Below are positions 54,725-63,300 of a DNA stretch of 64,000 bases, in pieces. This DNA comes from Roseovarius sp. M141. GTDB lineage: Bacteria > Pseudomonadota > Alphaproteobacteria > Rhodobacterales > Rhodobacteraceae. Position numbers and translations under genes: made by a program. The stretch lies in NCBI RefSeq assembly GCF_024355225.1, contig NZ_VCNH01000008.1, forward strand, positions 620,001 to 684,000, written 5' to 3'. The stretch's first letter is position 1; every line of letters begins with the position of its first letter. The notes beneath the pieces were generated by a model. It saw nothing but the letters and a program-made list of their open reading frames with translations. It had not been told where the DNA came from and ran no database searches.

Positions 54725-55950
54725 GATCGATAATCGGCGTTGATGTCGATGTAGCCATGCGTCAGATCACAGGTCCAGACCCGCGCGGTGCCACCGCCCA
54801 GACCCAGATCGACATGAATCAACAGCTCCTGTTGTGTCATGTAGGCTGCGGCGCGGGTTTCGTCATAGTCGGGACTGACCCAGCCATTTTCGGCCACCTT
54901 GATATCGCCGAACCAGATCGCCAGCGTATCGCGATCAGCGCGCGCACCGGATTTGCCGACGGCCATGACAACGCGGCCCCAGTTGGGATCCTCACCGGCG
55001 ATGGCCGTCTTGACCAGCGGTGAATTGGCGATCGCCTTGGCGTGTTTATGTGCATCTGCATCGCTGGCGGCGCCGGTGACGGACACCTCGACCAGCTTGG
55101 TCGCGCCCTCGCCATCGCGCACCACCTGTTGCGCTAGGTCCAGCATGACGCGGCGCAGCCCTTCCATGAAGCCGATGGAATGTTCGGTGATGCGCACGCC
55201 CGAGGCCCCCGTTGCGCCGACCAGCAGGGTGTCGGAGGTGGACGTGTCGCTATCCACCGTGATGCAGTTGAACGTGGTGCGGTTCAGCGCACTGACCATG
55301 GATTGCAACACCGGCTGGTCAACCTGTGCATCGGTGAAAATATAGACCAGCATCGTGCCCATGTCCGGCTCGATCATGCCGGAGCCTTTGGCGATGCCGG
55401 CAATCTGCACGATCTTGCCGTCGATTTCGATCTGGGTGGCCGATCCCTTGGGAAAGGTATCGGTCGTCATGATCGCACGGGCGGCGTCTGCCATGCCGTC
55501 GTCGCTCAGCGTGTCGTTCAGCGCGCCGAGGCTGGCGACGATGCGCTCGTGCTTCATCGGCTCACCGATGACACCGGTGGAGGCGGAAAAAACCCGATGC
55601 GCCGGCAGGCCCAGCACATCGGCCACCCCGGACGTCACCGCACGGACAGATTCCACCCCGTGGCGCCCGGTGAAGGCGTTGGAATTGCCCGAATTCACGA
55701 TGATCGCCGCCCCCTCGCCGCCGTCACGGCCAATCTTGGCCTGACAGTCCAGAACCGGCGCCGAGCGCGTGGCCGAGCGGGTGAACACCCCCGCCACCGT
55801 GCTGCCCGGCGCAAGATGCGCCAACATCACATCGGTGCGCCCGGTATAGCGCACACCGGCGGCGATGCTGGCGAAACGAACGCCCTTGATGGCCGGAAGA
55901 TCCGGAAAGGCAGCGGGCGCCAGCGGCGAGACGGAGGTGATCTTGGCCAC
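54721..55950 (-). CDS. argJ: bifunctional glutamate N-acetyltransferase / ornithine acetyltransferase
   Basis: 409 residues. The self-cleavage nucleophile is Thr199 in KGSGMIEPDMGTMLVY, where the pre-protein is split into alpha and beta chains. NSGNSNAFTG and DSDTSTSDT are active-site blocks. It recycles the acetyl group between ornithine and glutamate in arginine synthesis. Whether it also uses acetyl-CoA (bifunctional form) cannot be read from sequence alone. Six bases downstream of the parvulin stop. Confidence 0.94.
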   Translation of the reverse strand: MAKITSVSPLAPAAFPDLPAIKGVRFASIAAGVRYTGRTDVMLAHLAPGSTVAGVFTRSATRSAPVLDCQAKIGRDGGEGAAIIVNSGNSNAFTGRHGVESVRAVTSGVADVLGLPAHRVFSASTGVIGEPMKHERIVASLGALNDTLSDDGMADAARAIMTTDTFPKGSATQIEIDGKIVQIAGIAKGSGMIEPDMGTMLVYIFTDAQVDQPVLQSMVSALNRTTFNCITVDSDTSTSDTLLVGATGASGVRITEHSIGFMEGLRRVMLDLAQQVVRDGEGATKLVEVSVTGAASDADAHKHAKAIANSPLVKTAIAGEDPNWGRVVMAVGKSGARADRDTLAIWFGDIKVAENGWVSPDYDETRAAAYMTQQELLIHVDLGLGGGTARVWTCDLTHGYIDINADYRS

Positions 55951-55956
55951 GTTTGC

Positions 55957-56817
55957 TTACTCTTCCAGCAGGTCGAACTGGTTCAGAACTGCCGGGTCCA
56001 GCGCGTCGCCGGCTGCGCGGTCAACGCTGCCCGCCTCCTCCAGTTCGGTGATGCGGGCCTCGATGGCCTGCTGGCGCAGCGCCTCTTCGATTTCGGCGCG
56101 CACGTCCTCCAGCTTGGGGGCGTCCTTGATGCGGGTTTCCTCCAGCTTGATCACGTGCCAGCCGAATTGCGACTCGACCGGGTCACTGATGCTGCCCGGC
56201 TCCATCTGCGCGACGGCCTCTTGAAACGGCTCTACCATCATGCCTTCGCTGAACCAGCCCAGCTCGCCGCCGCTGGGGCCGGAGGGGCCGGTGGAGTGTT
56301 CTTTGGCCAAATCGGCAAAGCTGGCGCCGCCGCGGGCCTCGTCCACCAATTTCTGCGCGTCTTCTTCGGCCTCGACCAGAATATGCGCGGCCTTGAATTC
56401 GGTGACGTCTTCGCCGTTCGTATAGTTGTCGTCGAAATAGGTCTGGATCGCCTCGTCTGTCACGGCGGTTTCCACGATGTCGGCCATCTCCTCGGAGGCG
56501 ATCAGCGCGCGGCGCTCGTTTTCCAGTGCCAGTGCGGCGCGTTTGGGCAGATCGCCGTCATGGGCGTTCACCAGCAGCGTTTGCTGCACCAGTTGGTCCA
56601 TAATGCCCTTGTAGAGCACGTCGGCGGGCACTTGGGTGAACTGTTCGGGCAGACCGGCCCGCAGCGTCAGCATATGGCCCAGCGTGATATCGGTGCCGCC
56701 AACGGTGGCAACCACGGTATCGGCGGTCGGGGCGCTGTCATCGGCCAGGACCGGTGCGGCGCCGAGTGCCCCCATCAGAATGACAGAGGTGGCAATCGGT
56801 TTGAGACGGTCGAACAT
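55957..56817 (-). CDS. periplasmic parvulin-type peptidyl-prolyl isomerase
   Basis: 286 residues from the ATG at 56817, with AAGGAA upstream. Signal peptide about 1-25 (ending PVLADD). A SurA-type N-terminal helical region is followed by a rotamase domain at about 135-230: AAHILVEAEEDAQKLVDEAR, LGWFSEGMMVEPF, and FGWHVIKLEE. It isomerises Pro bonds while folding exported proteins. Divergent from secA, which fits a link with export. Confidence 0.9.
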   Translation of the reverse strand: MFDRLKPIATSVILMGALGAAPVLADDSAPTADTVVATVGGTDITLGHMLTLRAGLPEQFTQVPADVLYKGIMDQLVQQTLLVNAHDGDLPKRAALALENERRALIASEEMADIVETAVTDEAIQTYFDDNYTNGEDVTEFKAAHILVEAEEDAQKLVDEARGGASFADLAKEHSTGPSGPSGGELGWFSEGMMVEPFQEAVAQMEPGSISDPVESQFGWHVIKLEETRIKDAPKLEDVRAEIEEALRQQAIEARITELEEAGSVDRAAGDALDPAVLNQFDLLEE

Positions 56818-56870
56818 ATGGCGGTTCCTTCGCAGTTGGGTCGGTTGGTGCCGCGCACGGGGGCGCGACG

Positions 56871-56899
56871 TTGACACTTAGCCAGCAGGCCCTTACATC
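56871..56899 (+). promoter_or_regulatory. candidate secA promoter
   Basis: TTGACA at 56871-56876 matches the -35 consensus; TACATC at 56894-56899 is a weak -10 after 17 bases. The reverse strand also carries TTGACA (TGTCAA at 56903-56908), suggesting overlapping divergent promoters for the parvulin gene. Confidence 0.4.
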
Positions 56900-57012
56900 G
56901 CCTGTCAATACAGGCTTTCCCGCTGATACCTTGCCCCATGTAGGGTGGCAATGGAAACGGGACAAGGCATCGCCACGCGCAGAGCTGATCACAAACGGGA
57001 TTGAGATTGAAC

Positions 57013-59733
57013 ATGCTGGGTATTCGAACGGTCGCCCGTAAGGTTTTCGGTACGCCGAACGACCGCAAGGTCAAGGCAACGCGCCCGCTGATCGACAAGA
57101 TCAACGCACTGGAGCCCGACATACAGGCGCTGGACGACGCTGGCATCATCGCCAGGACGAACGAGCTGCGCCAGCGGGCACAGAACGGCGAGTCGCTGGA
57201 TGCGCTGCTGCCCGAGGCCTTTGCCAACTGCCGCGAGGCGGCGCGCCGGTCGCTGGGGCTGCGCGCCTTCGATGTGCAGCTGATGGGCGGAATCTTCATG
57301 CATCAGGGTAACATTTCCGAGATGAAGACCGGCGAGGGCAAGACGCTGGTCGCCACCTTCCCGGCCTATCTGAATGCGCTGACCGGTGACGGCGTACATA
57401 TCGTCACGGTCAACGACTACCTGGCCAAGCGTGACGCCGAATGGATGAGCGCCGTTTTCGGCGCGCTCGGCATGACCACCGGCGTTGTCTATCCGCAGCA
57501 GCCCGAGGACGAGAAGCAGCGCGCCTATGCCTGCGACGTGACCTATGCCACGAATAACGAGCTGGGCTTTGACTATCTGCGCGACAACATGAAATCCGAG
57601 CTGACCCAGATGAGCCAGCGCGGCCATAACTTTGCCATCGTGGACGAGGTCGACAGCATCCTGATCGACGAGGCGCGCACGCCGCTGATTATTTCCGGCC
57701 CCGCGCAGGACCGCAGTGACCTGTACCTGTCCATCGACAAGCTGATCCCCGAGCTGAAAGAAGAGCATTACAAGATCGACGAAAAGGCGCGCAGCTGCAC
57801 CTTTACCGACGAGGGCAACGAATTTCTGGAAACCCTGCTGGTCGAACGCGGAATCCTGCCCGAGGACCAGTCGCTGTATGACCCCGAAAGCACGACAATC
57901 GTGCATCACGTCAATCAGGGTCTGCGCGCGCACAAGCTGTTCCTGAAAGACAAGGATTACATCGTTCGCAATGGCGAGGTCGTGCTGATCGACGAATTCA
58001 CCGGGCGCATGATGGCGGGCCGCCGCCTGTCCGACGGCCTGCATCAGGCCATCGAGGCCAAGGAAGGCGCGAATATCCAGCCCGAAAACGTGACGCTGGC
58101 GCAGGTGACGTTCCAGAACTATTTCCGGCTCTATGACAAATTGGCGGGCATGACCGGCACCGCCTCGACCGAGGCCGAGGAATTCGCCGAGATCTACGGC
58201 CTTGGCGTGGTCGAAGTGCCGACGAACCGCCCTATCGCCCGTGTCGACAAGGACGACGCGGTGTTCCGCACCACCGCCGAAAAATACAAGGCCGTGATCG
58301 AAGAGATCAAGGTGGCAAGTGAGAAAGGCCAGCCGACGCTGGTCGGCACCACATCTATCGAGAAATCGGAAATGCTCAGCCAGATGCTGACCGATGCGGG
58401 CATCACTCACAACGTCCTGAACGCGCGCCAGCACGAAAAAGAGGCGCAGATCGTCGGCGACGCCGGAAAACTGGGCGCCGTTACCATCGCCACCAACATG
58501 GCCGGGCGCGGCACCGACATCAAGCTGGGCGGCAATATCGACATCAAGATCCTTGAGGCGATCAATGCCGATCCCGACGGCGATCCCGCCGAGATCCGCA
58601 CCCGGATCGAAGAGGGCCACAAGACCGAAGAGCAGGCGGTCAAGGACGCCGGGGGCCTCTTTGTCCTCGCCACCGAACGCCACGAAAGCCGCCGCATCGA
58701 CAACCAGCTGCGCGGCCGCTCGGGCCGTCAGGGTGATCCGGGGCAATCCTCGTTCTTCCTGTCGCTGGACGATGACCTGATGCGTATCTTCGGCTCGGAG
58801 CGTCTGGAAAAGGTTCTGTCGGGCCTTGGCATGAAAGAGGACGAGGCGATCATTCACCCGTGGGTGAACAAATCGCTGGAACGCGCGCAGGCCAAGGTCG
58901 AGGGGCGCAACTTTGACATCCGCAAGCAGCTGCTGAAATTCGACGACGTGATGAACGAGCAGCGCAAGGTGATCTTCAAGCAGCGCCTCGACATCATGCG
59001 CGCCGCCGACCTCAGCGATATCGTCAAGGACATGCGCGGCGAAGTGATCGACGATCTGGTCGATCAGTACATGCCGCCCAAGACCTACGCCGATCAGTGG
59101 GACATGGACGGCATGCACGACGCCGTCATCGACGCGCTGAACATGGACCTGCCGGTGCAGGCATGGGCAGACGAAGAAGGCGTCGATGACGAGCAGATCA
59201 GCGAGCGCATTGAAAAGCACGCGAACGAGATGATGGCGAAAAAGGCCGTCGCGTTCGGACCGGCCAACATGCGTCTGGTGGAAAAGCAGCTTCTGCTTCA
59301 GACCATCGACGGCAAATGGCGCGACCACCTGCTGATGCTGGAACATCTGCGCAGCGTCGTCGGATTCCGCGGTTATGCGCAGCGTGACCCGCTGAACGAA
59401 TACAAGAACGAGGCGTTTCAGCTGTTCGAGACGATGCTGGACACCCTGCGTCAGGACGTCACCCGCAAGCTGGCACAGGTGCAGCCGATGCCGCAGGCCG
59501 ATCAGCAGGCCATGCTGGAACGGATGCTGGAGGAGCGCGCGGCGCTGGAGGCCCAGACCGAGGCGGCGACCCCGCGCGAGGATGGCCCTCAGAAAGCCGA
59601 GACCACGCAGAAGGCCGCGCTTGAGGGCTTTGATGAGAGTGATCAGTCGACATGGGGCAATCCGGGCCGCAATACGGCCTGCCCCTGCGGTTCAGGCCTG
59701 AAGTTCAAGCATTGCCACGGGCGCCTTGCCTGA
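57013..59733 (+). CDS. secA: preprotein translocase ATPase SecA
   Basis: 906 residues from the ATG at 57013; an earlier TTG 12 bases upstream is possible. Walker [29 protein letters not shown] (Walker B), and [18 protein letters not shown] motif VI. The C-terminal [14 protein letters not shown] is the zinc-binding SecB-docking tail. It pushes preproteins through SecYEG; its chaperone SecB is encoded at 12425. Confidence 0.97.
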   Translation: MLGIRTVARKVFGTPNDRKVKATRPLIDKINALEPDIQALDDAGIIARTNELRQRAQNGESLDALLPEAFANCREAARRSLGLRAFDVQLMGGIFMHQGNISEMKTGEGKTLVATFPAYLNALTGDGVHIVTVNDYLAKRDAEWMSAVFGALGMTTGVVYPQQPEDEKQRAYACDVTYATNNELGFDYLRDNMKSELTQMSQRGHNFAIVDEVDSILIDEARTPLIISGPAQDRSDLYLSIDKLIPELKEEHYKIDEKARSCTFTDEGNEFLETLLVERGILPEDQSLYDPESTTIVHHVNQGLRAHKLFLKDKDYIVRNGEVVLIDEFTGRMMAGRRLSDGLHQAIEAKEGANIQPENVTLAQVTFQNYFRLYDKLAGMTGTASTEAEEFAEIYGLGVVEVPTNRPIARVDKDDAVFRTTAEKYKAVIEEIKVASEKGQPTLVGTTSIEKSEMLSQMLTDAGITHNVLNARQHEKEAQIVGDAGKLGAVTIATNMAGRGTDIKLGGNIDIKILEAINADPDGDPAEIRTRIEEGHKTEEQAVKDAGGLFVLATERHESRRIDNQLRGRSGRQGDPGQSSFFLSLDDDLMRIFGSERLEKVLSGLGMKEDEAIIHPWVNKSLERAQAKVEGRNFDIRKQLLKFDDVMNEQRKVIFKQRLDIMRAADLSDIVKDMRGEVIDDLVDQYMPPKTYADQWDMDGMHDAVIDALNMDLPVQAWADEEGVDDEQISERIEKHANEMMAKKAVAFGPANMRLVEKQLLLQTIDGKWRDHLLMLEHLRSVVGFRGYAQRDPLNEYKNEAFQLFETMLDTLRQDVTRKLAQVQPMPQADQQAMLERMLEERAALEAQTEAATPREDGPQKAETTQKAALEGFDESDQSTWGNPGRNTACPCGSGLKFKHCHGRLA

Positions 59734-59752
59734 TCCTCGCCAGCGTATTGTC

Positions 59753-59787
59753 GTCATCGGGTCGCCGTAAGGGGCGGCCCGGATGAC
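59753..59787 (+). terminator. hairpin after secA
   Basis: GTCATCGGGTCGCC and GGCGGCCCGGATGAC pair over about 14 bases (one G-U, one bulged G) around GTAAGG, 20 bases after the secA stop. Only a short T-run (CTTTA) follows. The rest of the 322-base gap to 60055 holds no gene or motif that I recognise. Confidence 0.65.
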
Positions 59788-60055
59788 TTTAGGGGTCTTG
59801 CACGGCCAGTGCCAAGGTGTGTGCCGTGCGATTCCGAGGCGCTGATGGCCGAGATTTATACCTTTCCCACGTTTGAACAAACATGACGGGCCGACGCCTT
59901 TCCGGTCGATGCCACGGTAGCGCAGCCTATTTGCGCCCGTGATATCGGGGCGCAATTCCCGCATGTGACGCAGTGGCGGGCTTTCTGGTGTTGAAAAACC
60001 TGCTGAATGACCTCACCATCGCGCGCAACTGAATTTCAGCGTCCGAGGTCCCCTG

Positions 60056-61615
60056 ATGGCAATTCTGCGTGCGGCGACCCTCGCCGCACTTATCATGATT
60101 TGCGCTGGCCTGCCCGTCGCGGCGCAGGACGTCACGCTGACGTCGCGCGCCGGCGACATCGAGATTTCAGGCAACCTTCTGGGCTTTGACGGCGAATTCT
60201 ACCGGGTCGATACGATCTATGGGGAATTGACTGTCGATGGGTCGGGCGTGCTGTGCGAGGGGTCCGAATGCCCGGACCTGAAGGCCTATGTCGCAAATGT
60301 CACACTGTCCGGCGCTCCCACCATCGGCCGCGTCCTGATGCCGGCCCTGATCGAGGCATTCGCCCTGCGCCAGGGGCTGGAACTGTCGCGCCAGCCCACC
60401 TCTGACATCGCCATGACCTATACGTTGAGCGACCCGGGTGGCGGACAGCCGCGTGGCAGGTTTCACGTGCGCCTGACCAATACCGACGAAGGCTTTGCCG
60501 ATCTGCTGGCGGGCGAGGCGGAAATGGTCATGTCCCTGCGCGAAGTCACCCGAAGCGAGGCGATCCGTGGCCGCGAGGCGGGGCTGGGCGATCTGCGCGA
60601 CGCGCGGCGCAGTCGCGTTCTGGCACTGGATGCGCTGGTGCCGCTGGTATCCGCAGGCAATCCGGTAACGACCATTACGACCCCGCAACTTGTCAAAGTG
60701 CTGTCAGGTGAAATTACCAATTGGGCCGAACTGGGCGGCGCCGATGCGCCCATCGCGGTCCATCTGCACGACCCGGATACGGGGCTGGGGCAGGTGACCG
60801 AGCGGCAGATGCTGATCGGCGGCGCGCAGGGTTTTGCAGCGGGCGCCATCCGGCACGCAACGGGCGAGGGGCTGTCGCAAGCGGTATCGCAAGACCCCCT
60901 TGCGCTGGGAATCGGCAGCCGCTCGGAAATGGGGCCGACATTCGAATTGGCGCTGACAGGTGCCTGCGGTTTTGCGATGCAGGCCACGCGCCGCGCCGTC
61001 AAGACCGAGGATTACCCCCTGACGGCGCCCATGTTCCTTTACCTGCCGTCCTATCGCCTGCCCAGGCTGGTGCGCGAATTTCTGGTCTTTACCCGGGAAT
61101 CTGCAGCGCAACTGGTCATCCGGCGCGCGGGGTTTGTCGACCAGCTACCCGAGGAGATCGAGATCGACGCGCAGGGCGACCGCTTTGCCAATGCGGTGCT
61201 GCGGGCGGGCGGGGACGTGACGCTGGCCGATCTGCAACGCATGGTCCGGGTGCTCGGCCCGCTGAAACGCCTGACCACCACCTTCCGGTTCGAGCCGGGA
61301 TCGATCCGGCTGGACCCGCAATCACGCTCGAACGTCGATAGTCTGGCCCGCGCGCTGGAAAGCGGGTTTTACGATGGGCGACAACTGGTCTTTGTCGGTT
61401 TTTCCGATGGAGAAGGGCTGGCATCGGCCAATAATGCCATCGCATTACGCCGCGCCGATGCTGTTCGAAACGCCGTTGTGCAGACTGCGGAAACCGCGCA
61501 ACTGGACCGGCTAGAGATGGATGTCGAAACCTTTGGCGAGGCCATGCCGATGGCCTGTGATGACAGCGAATGGGGGCGCCGCGCAAATCGCCGGGTCGAA
61601 ATCTGGATTCGATAG
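60056..61615 (+). CDS. periplasmic solute-binding (PstS-like) and OmpA-domain fusion protein
   Basis: 519 residues with a GAGG ribosome site. Signal peptide about 1-22 (LPVAAQD). Residues about 75-330 resemble a phosphate-type periplasmic binding protein (NVTLSGAPTIGRVLMPALIE, VVTRSEAIR-like, ITTPQLVKVLSGEITNWAEL). The C-terminal 110 residues are OmpA-like peptidoglycan binding: FRFEPGSIRLDPQSRSNVDS, VGFSDGEGLASANNAIALRR. The ligand is unknown; such fusions may hold a binding protein on the wall. A dispersed 3' motif follows the stop. Confidence 0.83.
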   Translation: MAILRAATLAALIMICAGLPVAAQDVTLTSRAGDIEISGNLLGFDGEFYRVDTIYGELTVDGSGVLCEGSECPDLKAYVANVTLSGAPTIGRVLMPALIEAFALRQGLELSRQPTSDIAMTYTLSDPGGGQPRGRFHVRLTNTDEGFADLLAGEAEMVMSLREVTRSEAIRGREAGLGDLRDARRSRVLALDALVPLVSAGNPVTTITTPQLVKVLSGEITNWAELGGADAPIAVHLHDPDTGLGQVTERQMLIGGAQGFAAGAIRHATGEGLSQAVSQDPLALGIGSRSEMGPTFELALTGACGFAMQATRRAVKTEDYPLTAPMFLYLPSYRLPRLVREFLVFTRESAAQLVIRRAGFVDQLPEEIEIDAQGDRFANAVLRAGGDVTLADLQRMVRVLGPLKRLTTTFRFEPGSIRLDPQSRSNVDSLARALESGFYDGRQLVFVGFSDGEGLASANNAIALRRADAVRNAVVQTAETAQLDRLEMDVETFGEAMPMACDDSEWGRRANRRVEIWIR

Positions 61616-61661
61616 ACGGCCGCGCCCGGCTGGCAGGCCTTCTTGCCCGGTGGTGAGGGCG

Positions 61662-61688
61662 GGATTTGGGTATTTGAACCAAGAAAAA
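61662..61688 (+). repeat. dispersed 3'-end motif, copy B
   Basis: GGATTTGGGTATTTGAACC then AAGAAAAA, 46 bases after the OmpA-fusion stop in sense direction; 24 of 27 bases identical to copy A at 15886. Confidence 0.6.
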
Positions 61689-61698
61689 ACCAAGGCGG

Positions 61699-61714
61699 CT
61701 TTCATCGTTCTAAA
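61699..61714 (-). repeat. 3'-end motif copy C, left half (cut by the IS)
   Basis: CTTTCATCGTTCTAAA. Joined to AATACTCCCGCC from beyond the insertion (one CTAAA removed), it rebuilds a minus-strand copy related to copy D: GAGTATTTTTAGAAC then GATGAAAG. The rebuilt copy would follow the DUF4336 stop in its sense direction. Confidence 0.55.
61710..61714. repeat. target-site duplication, left
   Basis: CTAAA directly left of the insertion sequence, matching CTAAA at 63236-63240 on the right. Four to five base duplications are usual for IS1380-family insertions. Confidence 0.75.
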
Positions 61715-61730
61715 CCCACATTTCCCAAGT
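61715..61730 (+). repeat. IS left terminal inverted repeat
   Basis: CCCACATTTCCCAAGT; 13 of 16 bases match the inverted right end. Confidence 0.75.
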
Positions 61731-61808
61731 AAGGCGCTGATTTCGCTGTCCTGACCATTATATTTCCTATATAAAACATGGTGTTGAAGGCTGCGAGGGG
61801 CGCGTTTC

Positions 61809-63014
61809 ATGGATCACCCAGAGGGTGCGGGCTTGCAACGGGCAGATCGGGTGGATTTCGACCCTCGCGTGCGGCTGGAATTTCGCGGCACGCAGCTCAG
61901 TTCCGACGGCGGCCTTCTGGTGATGCGCGAGCTTGATGACGCGCTCGGGTTGTCCGATTTGGCGTCAGCGGCGCTGCGCGATACTCGCTCTGGCAAGAAC
62001 ACGGTCCATCGGCTCGACGGCCTGTTCCGGCAATCAGTCTTTGGGCGGCTGGCCGGATACGAGGATGTCAACGACGCCAACCGTCTCGCCTGCGATCCGG
62101 TCATGCGCCAAGTTGTCGGCGGCAGAGCGGTCGATGCACAAGCGGCCTCGGCATCGCAGATGGGACGGTTCGAGACCGAGACGCTGGCTCTGGCCGGGAA
62201 CCGTGCCGCGCTGGCCGACCTGAACGGGCAATGGATCGACCGGTTCCATGACCGTAACGGGCTGAAGTACATCGTTCTGGACATGGACAGCTCGGTCAGC
62301 CCGACCCATGGCGACCAGGAAGGGTCCGCCTGGAATGGCCATTTCGACTGTAGCTGCTATCACCCCAACTTTCTGTTCAACCAGTTCGGGATGCTGGAAC
62401 GCTGCGCCCTGCGCCATGGCAACGTCCACAGCGCCGATGGCTGGCGTGATGTTCTCGACCCCGTCATTGCGCGCTACGCGGAGCGCGACCTTGGGCCGTC
62501 ACTGACCAAGGTCAAGCGGTTCTTCGAGGAATTCGAGTATCAGGCGGCGTCCTGGGACAAGGAACGCCGGGTGATCGCCAAGATCGAATGGCATCCGGGC
62601 GAACTGTTCCCGCGTGTCGGCTTCATCGTCACCAACCTGCCGATGGAGCCGGACTGGGTGGTGCGGTTCTACAACCAGCGCGGCACCGCCGAGCAGCACA
62701 TCAAAGAGGGCAAATACGCCTTTCGCTGGACGCGGCTGTCGTGCCGGAAGTTCCGCGACAATGAGGTGCGGCTGCAACTGCACGCCCTGGCGTACAACCT
62801 GGCCACCTTCTTGCGCTGCATCGAGCTGCCCGAGGCCATGGCCGACTGGTCGTTGACCAGCCTGCAACTGAAGCTGATCAAGATCGGGGCACGTGTGGTC
62901 CGTCACGCCCGCACCATCACCTTCCAGCTGGCCGAGGTCGCTGTCACCGGCACGATGGTACGCGCCATCCTCGCCGCTATCCGCCGATTGCGAGCGCCAC
63001 CGCTATGCGCATGA
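61809..63014 (+). pseudogene. IS1380-family transposase, probably inactivated by an in-frame internal deletion
   Basis: 401 residues, open throughout. The N-terminal SDGGLLVMRELDDALGLSDL, YIVLDMDSSVSPTHGDQEG (first catalytic Asp region), and C-terminal YNQRGTAEQHIKEGKYAF (Glu region) are IS1380 type. Family members I recall are about 450 residues and have, after VIARYAERDL, a segment with FRADAAYA bearing the second catalytic Asp. Here RDLG joins PSLTKV directly near residue 229, so about 50 residues and that Asp seem to be gone. Frame is kept, so a protein may still be made. Confidence 0.72.
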
Positions 63015-63219
63015 TCGCGATCCACGCTCAAACTGAACGAAAGCGGCTGGACAGATCTGTCCGCTGCGCTGAAAAACGCCGCCCCTGGGCAAGGAAACAG
63101 CGGCTTCGCGGTCTGATCCGTCCAGATCCAGCAGTCTGCGCGACCGCAGGTGCCGCTTGCGGCAGAAAATCCTTGTCTAGCGCTCGGATACAGGCGATCT
63201 TCACCTCAAACGACACGCC

Positions 63220-63235
63220 ACTTGGGGAATGCAGG
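63220..63235 (-). repeat. IS right terminal inverted repeat
   Basis: ACTTGGGGAATGCAGG, reverse complement of the left end with three mismatches. Confidence 0.75.
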
Positions 63236-63260
63236 CTAAAAATACTCCCGCCGGAGGCGG
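63236..63260 (-). repeat. target duplication and right half of 3'-end motif copy C
   Basis: CTAAA duplication, then AATACTC followed by CCGCC-GGA-GGCGG. On the minus strand this reads as a GC hairpin followed by GAGTATTTTTAG, 41 bases after the DUF4336 stop, with a terminator-like look. Confidence 0.6.
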
Positions 63261-63300
63261 CCTGACTGTCGGGCTTCGGCTTCGACCTGCTATTGATGTA

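Larger units (their letters stand above)
61715..63235. mobile_element. IS1380-family insertion sequence, 1521 bases
   Basis: Bounded by imperfect terminal inverted repeats, CCCACATTTCCCAAGT on the left (61715-61730) and the complement of CCTGCATTCCCCAAGT on the right (63220-63235), matching 13 of 16. Flanked by CTAAA duplications, one transposase gene inside. Complete ends and target duplication indicate a single insertion event. The length is shorter than the 1.6-1.7 kb usual in the family, consistent with the missing transposase block. Confidence 0.82.

Noticed and set aside
56989..59346. 785-residue open frame antisense to secA
   Set aside because: Shadow of secA, same codon-bias effect.
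59821..60000. Possible small gene in the secA to OmpA-fusion gap
   Set aside because: Short frames on both strands lack ribosome sites and any recognisable family; stops interrupt the plus-strand reading.
60461..60474. GTTTCACGTG resembling parS inside the OmpA-fusion gene
   Set aside because: Only the left half and centre match; the right half reads CGCC, so the palindrome is broken.
63005..63265. 86-residue frame across the right end of the IS
   Set aside because: Runs through the terminal inverted repeat and target duplication into flanking DNA; not a plausible gene.
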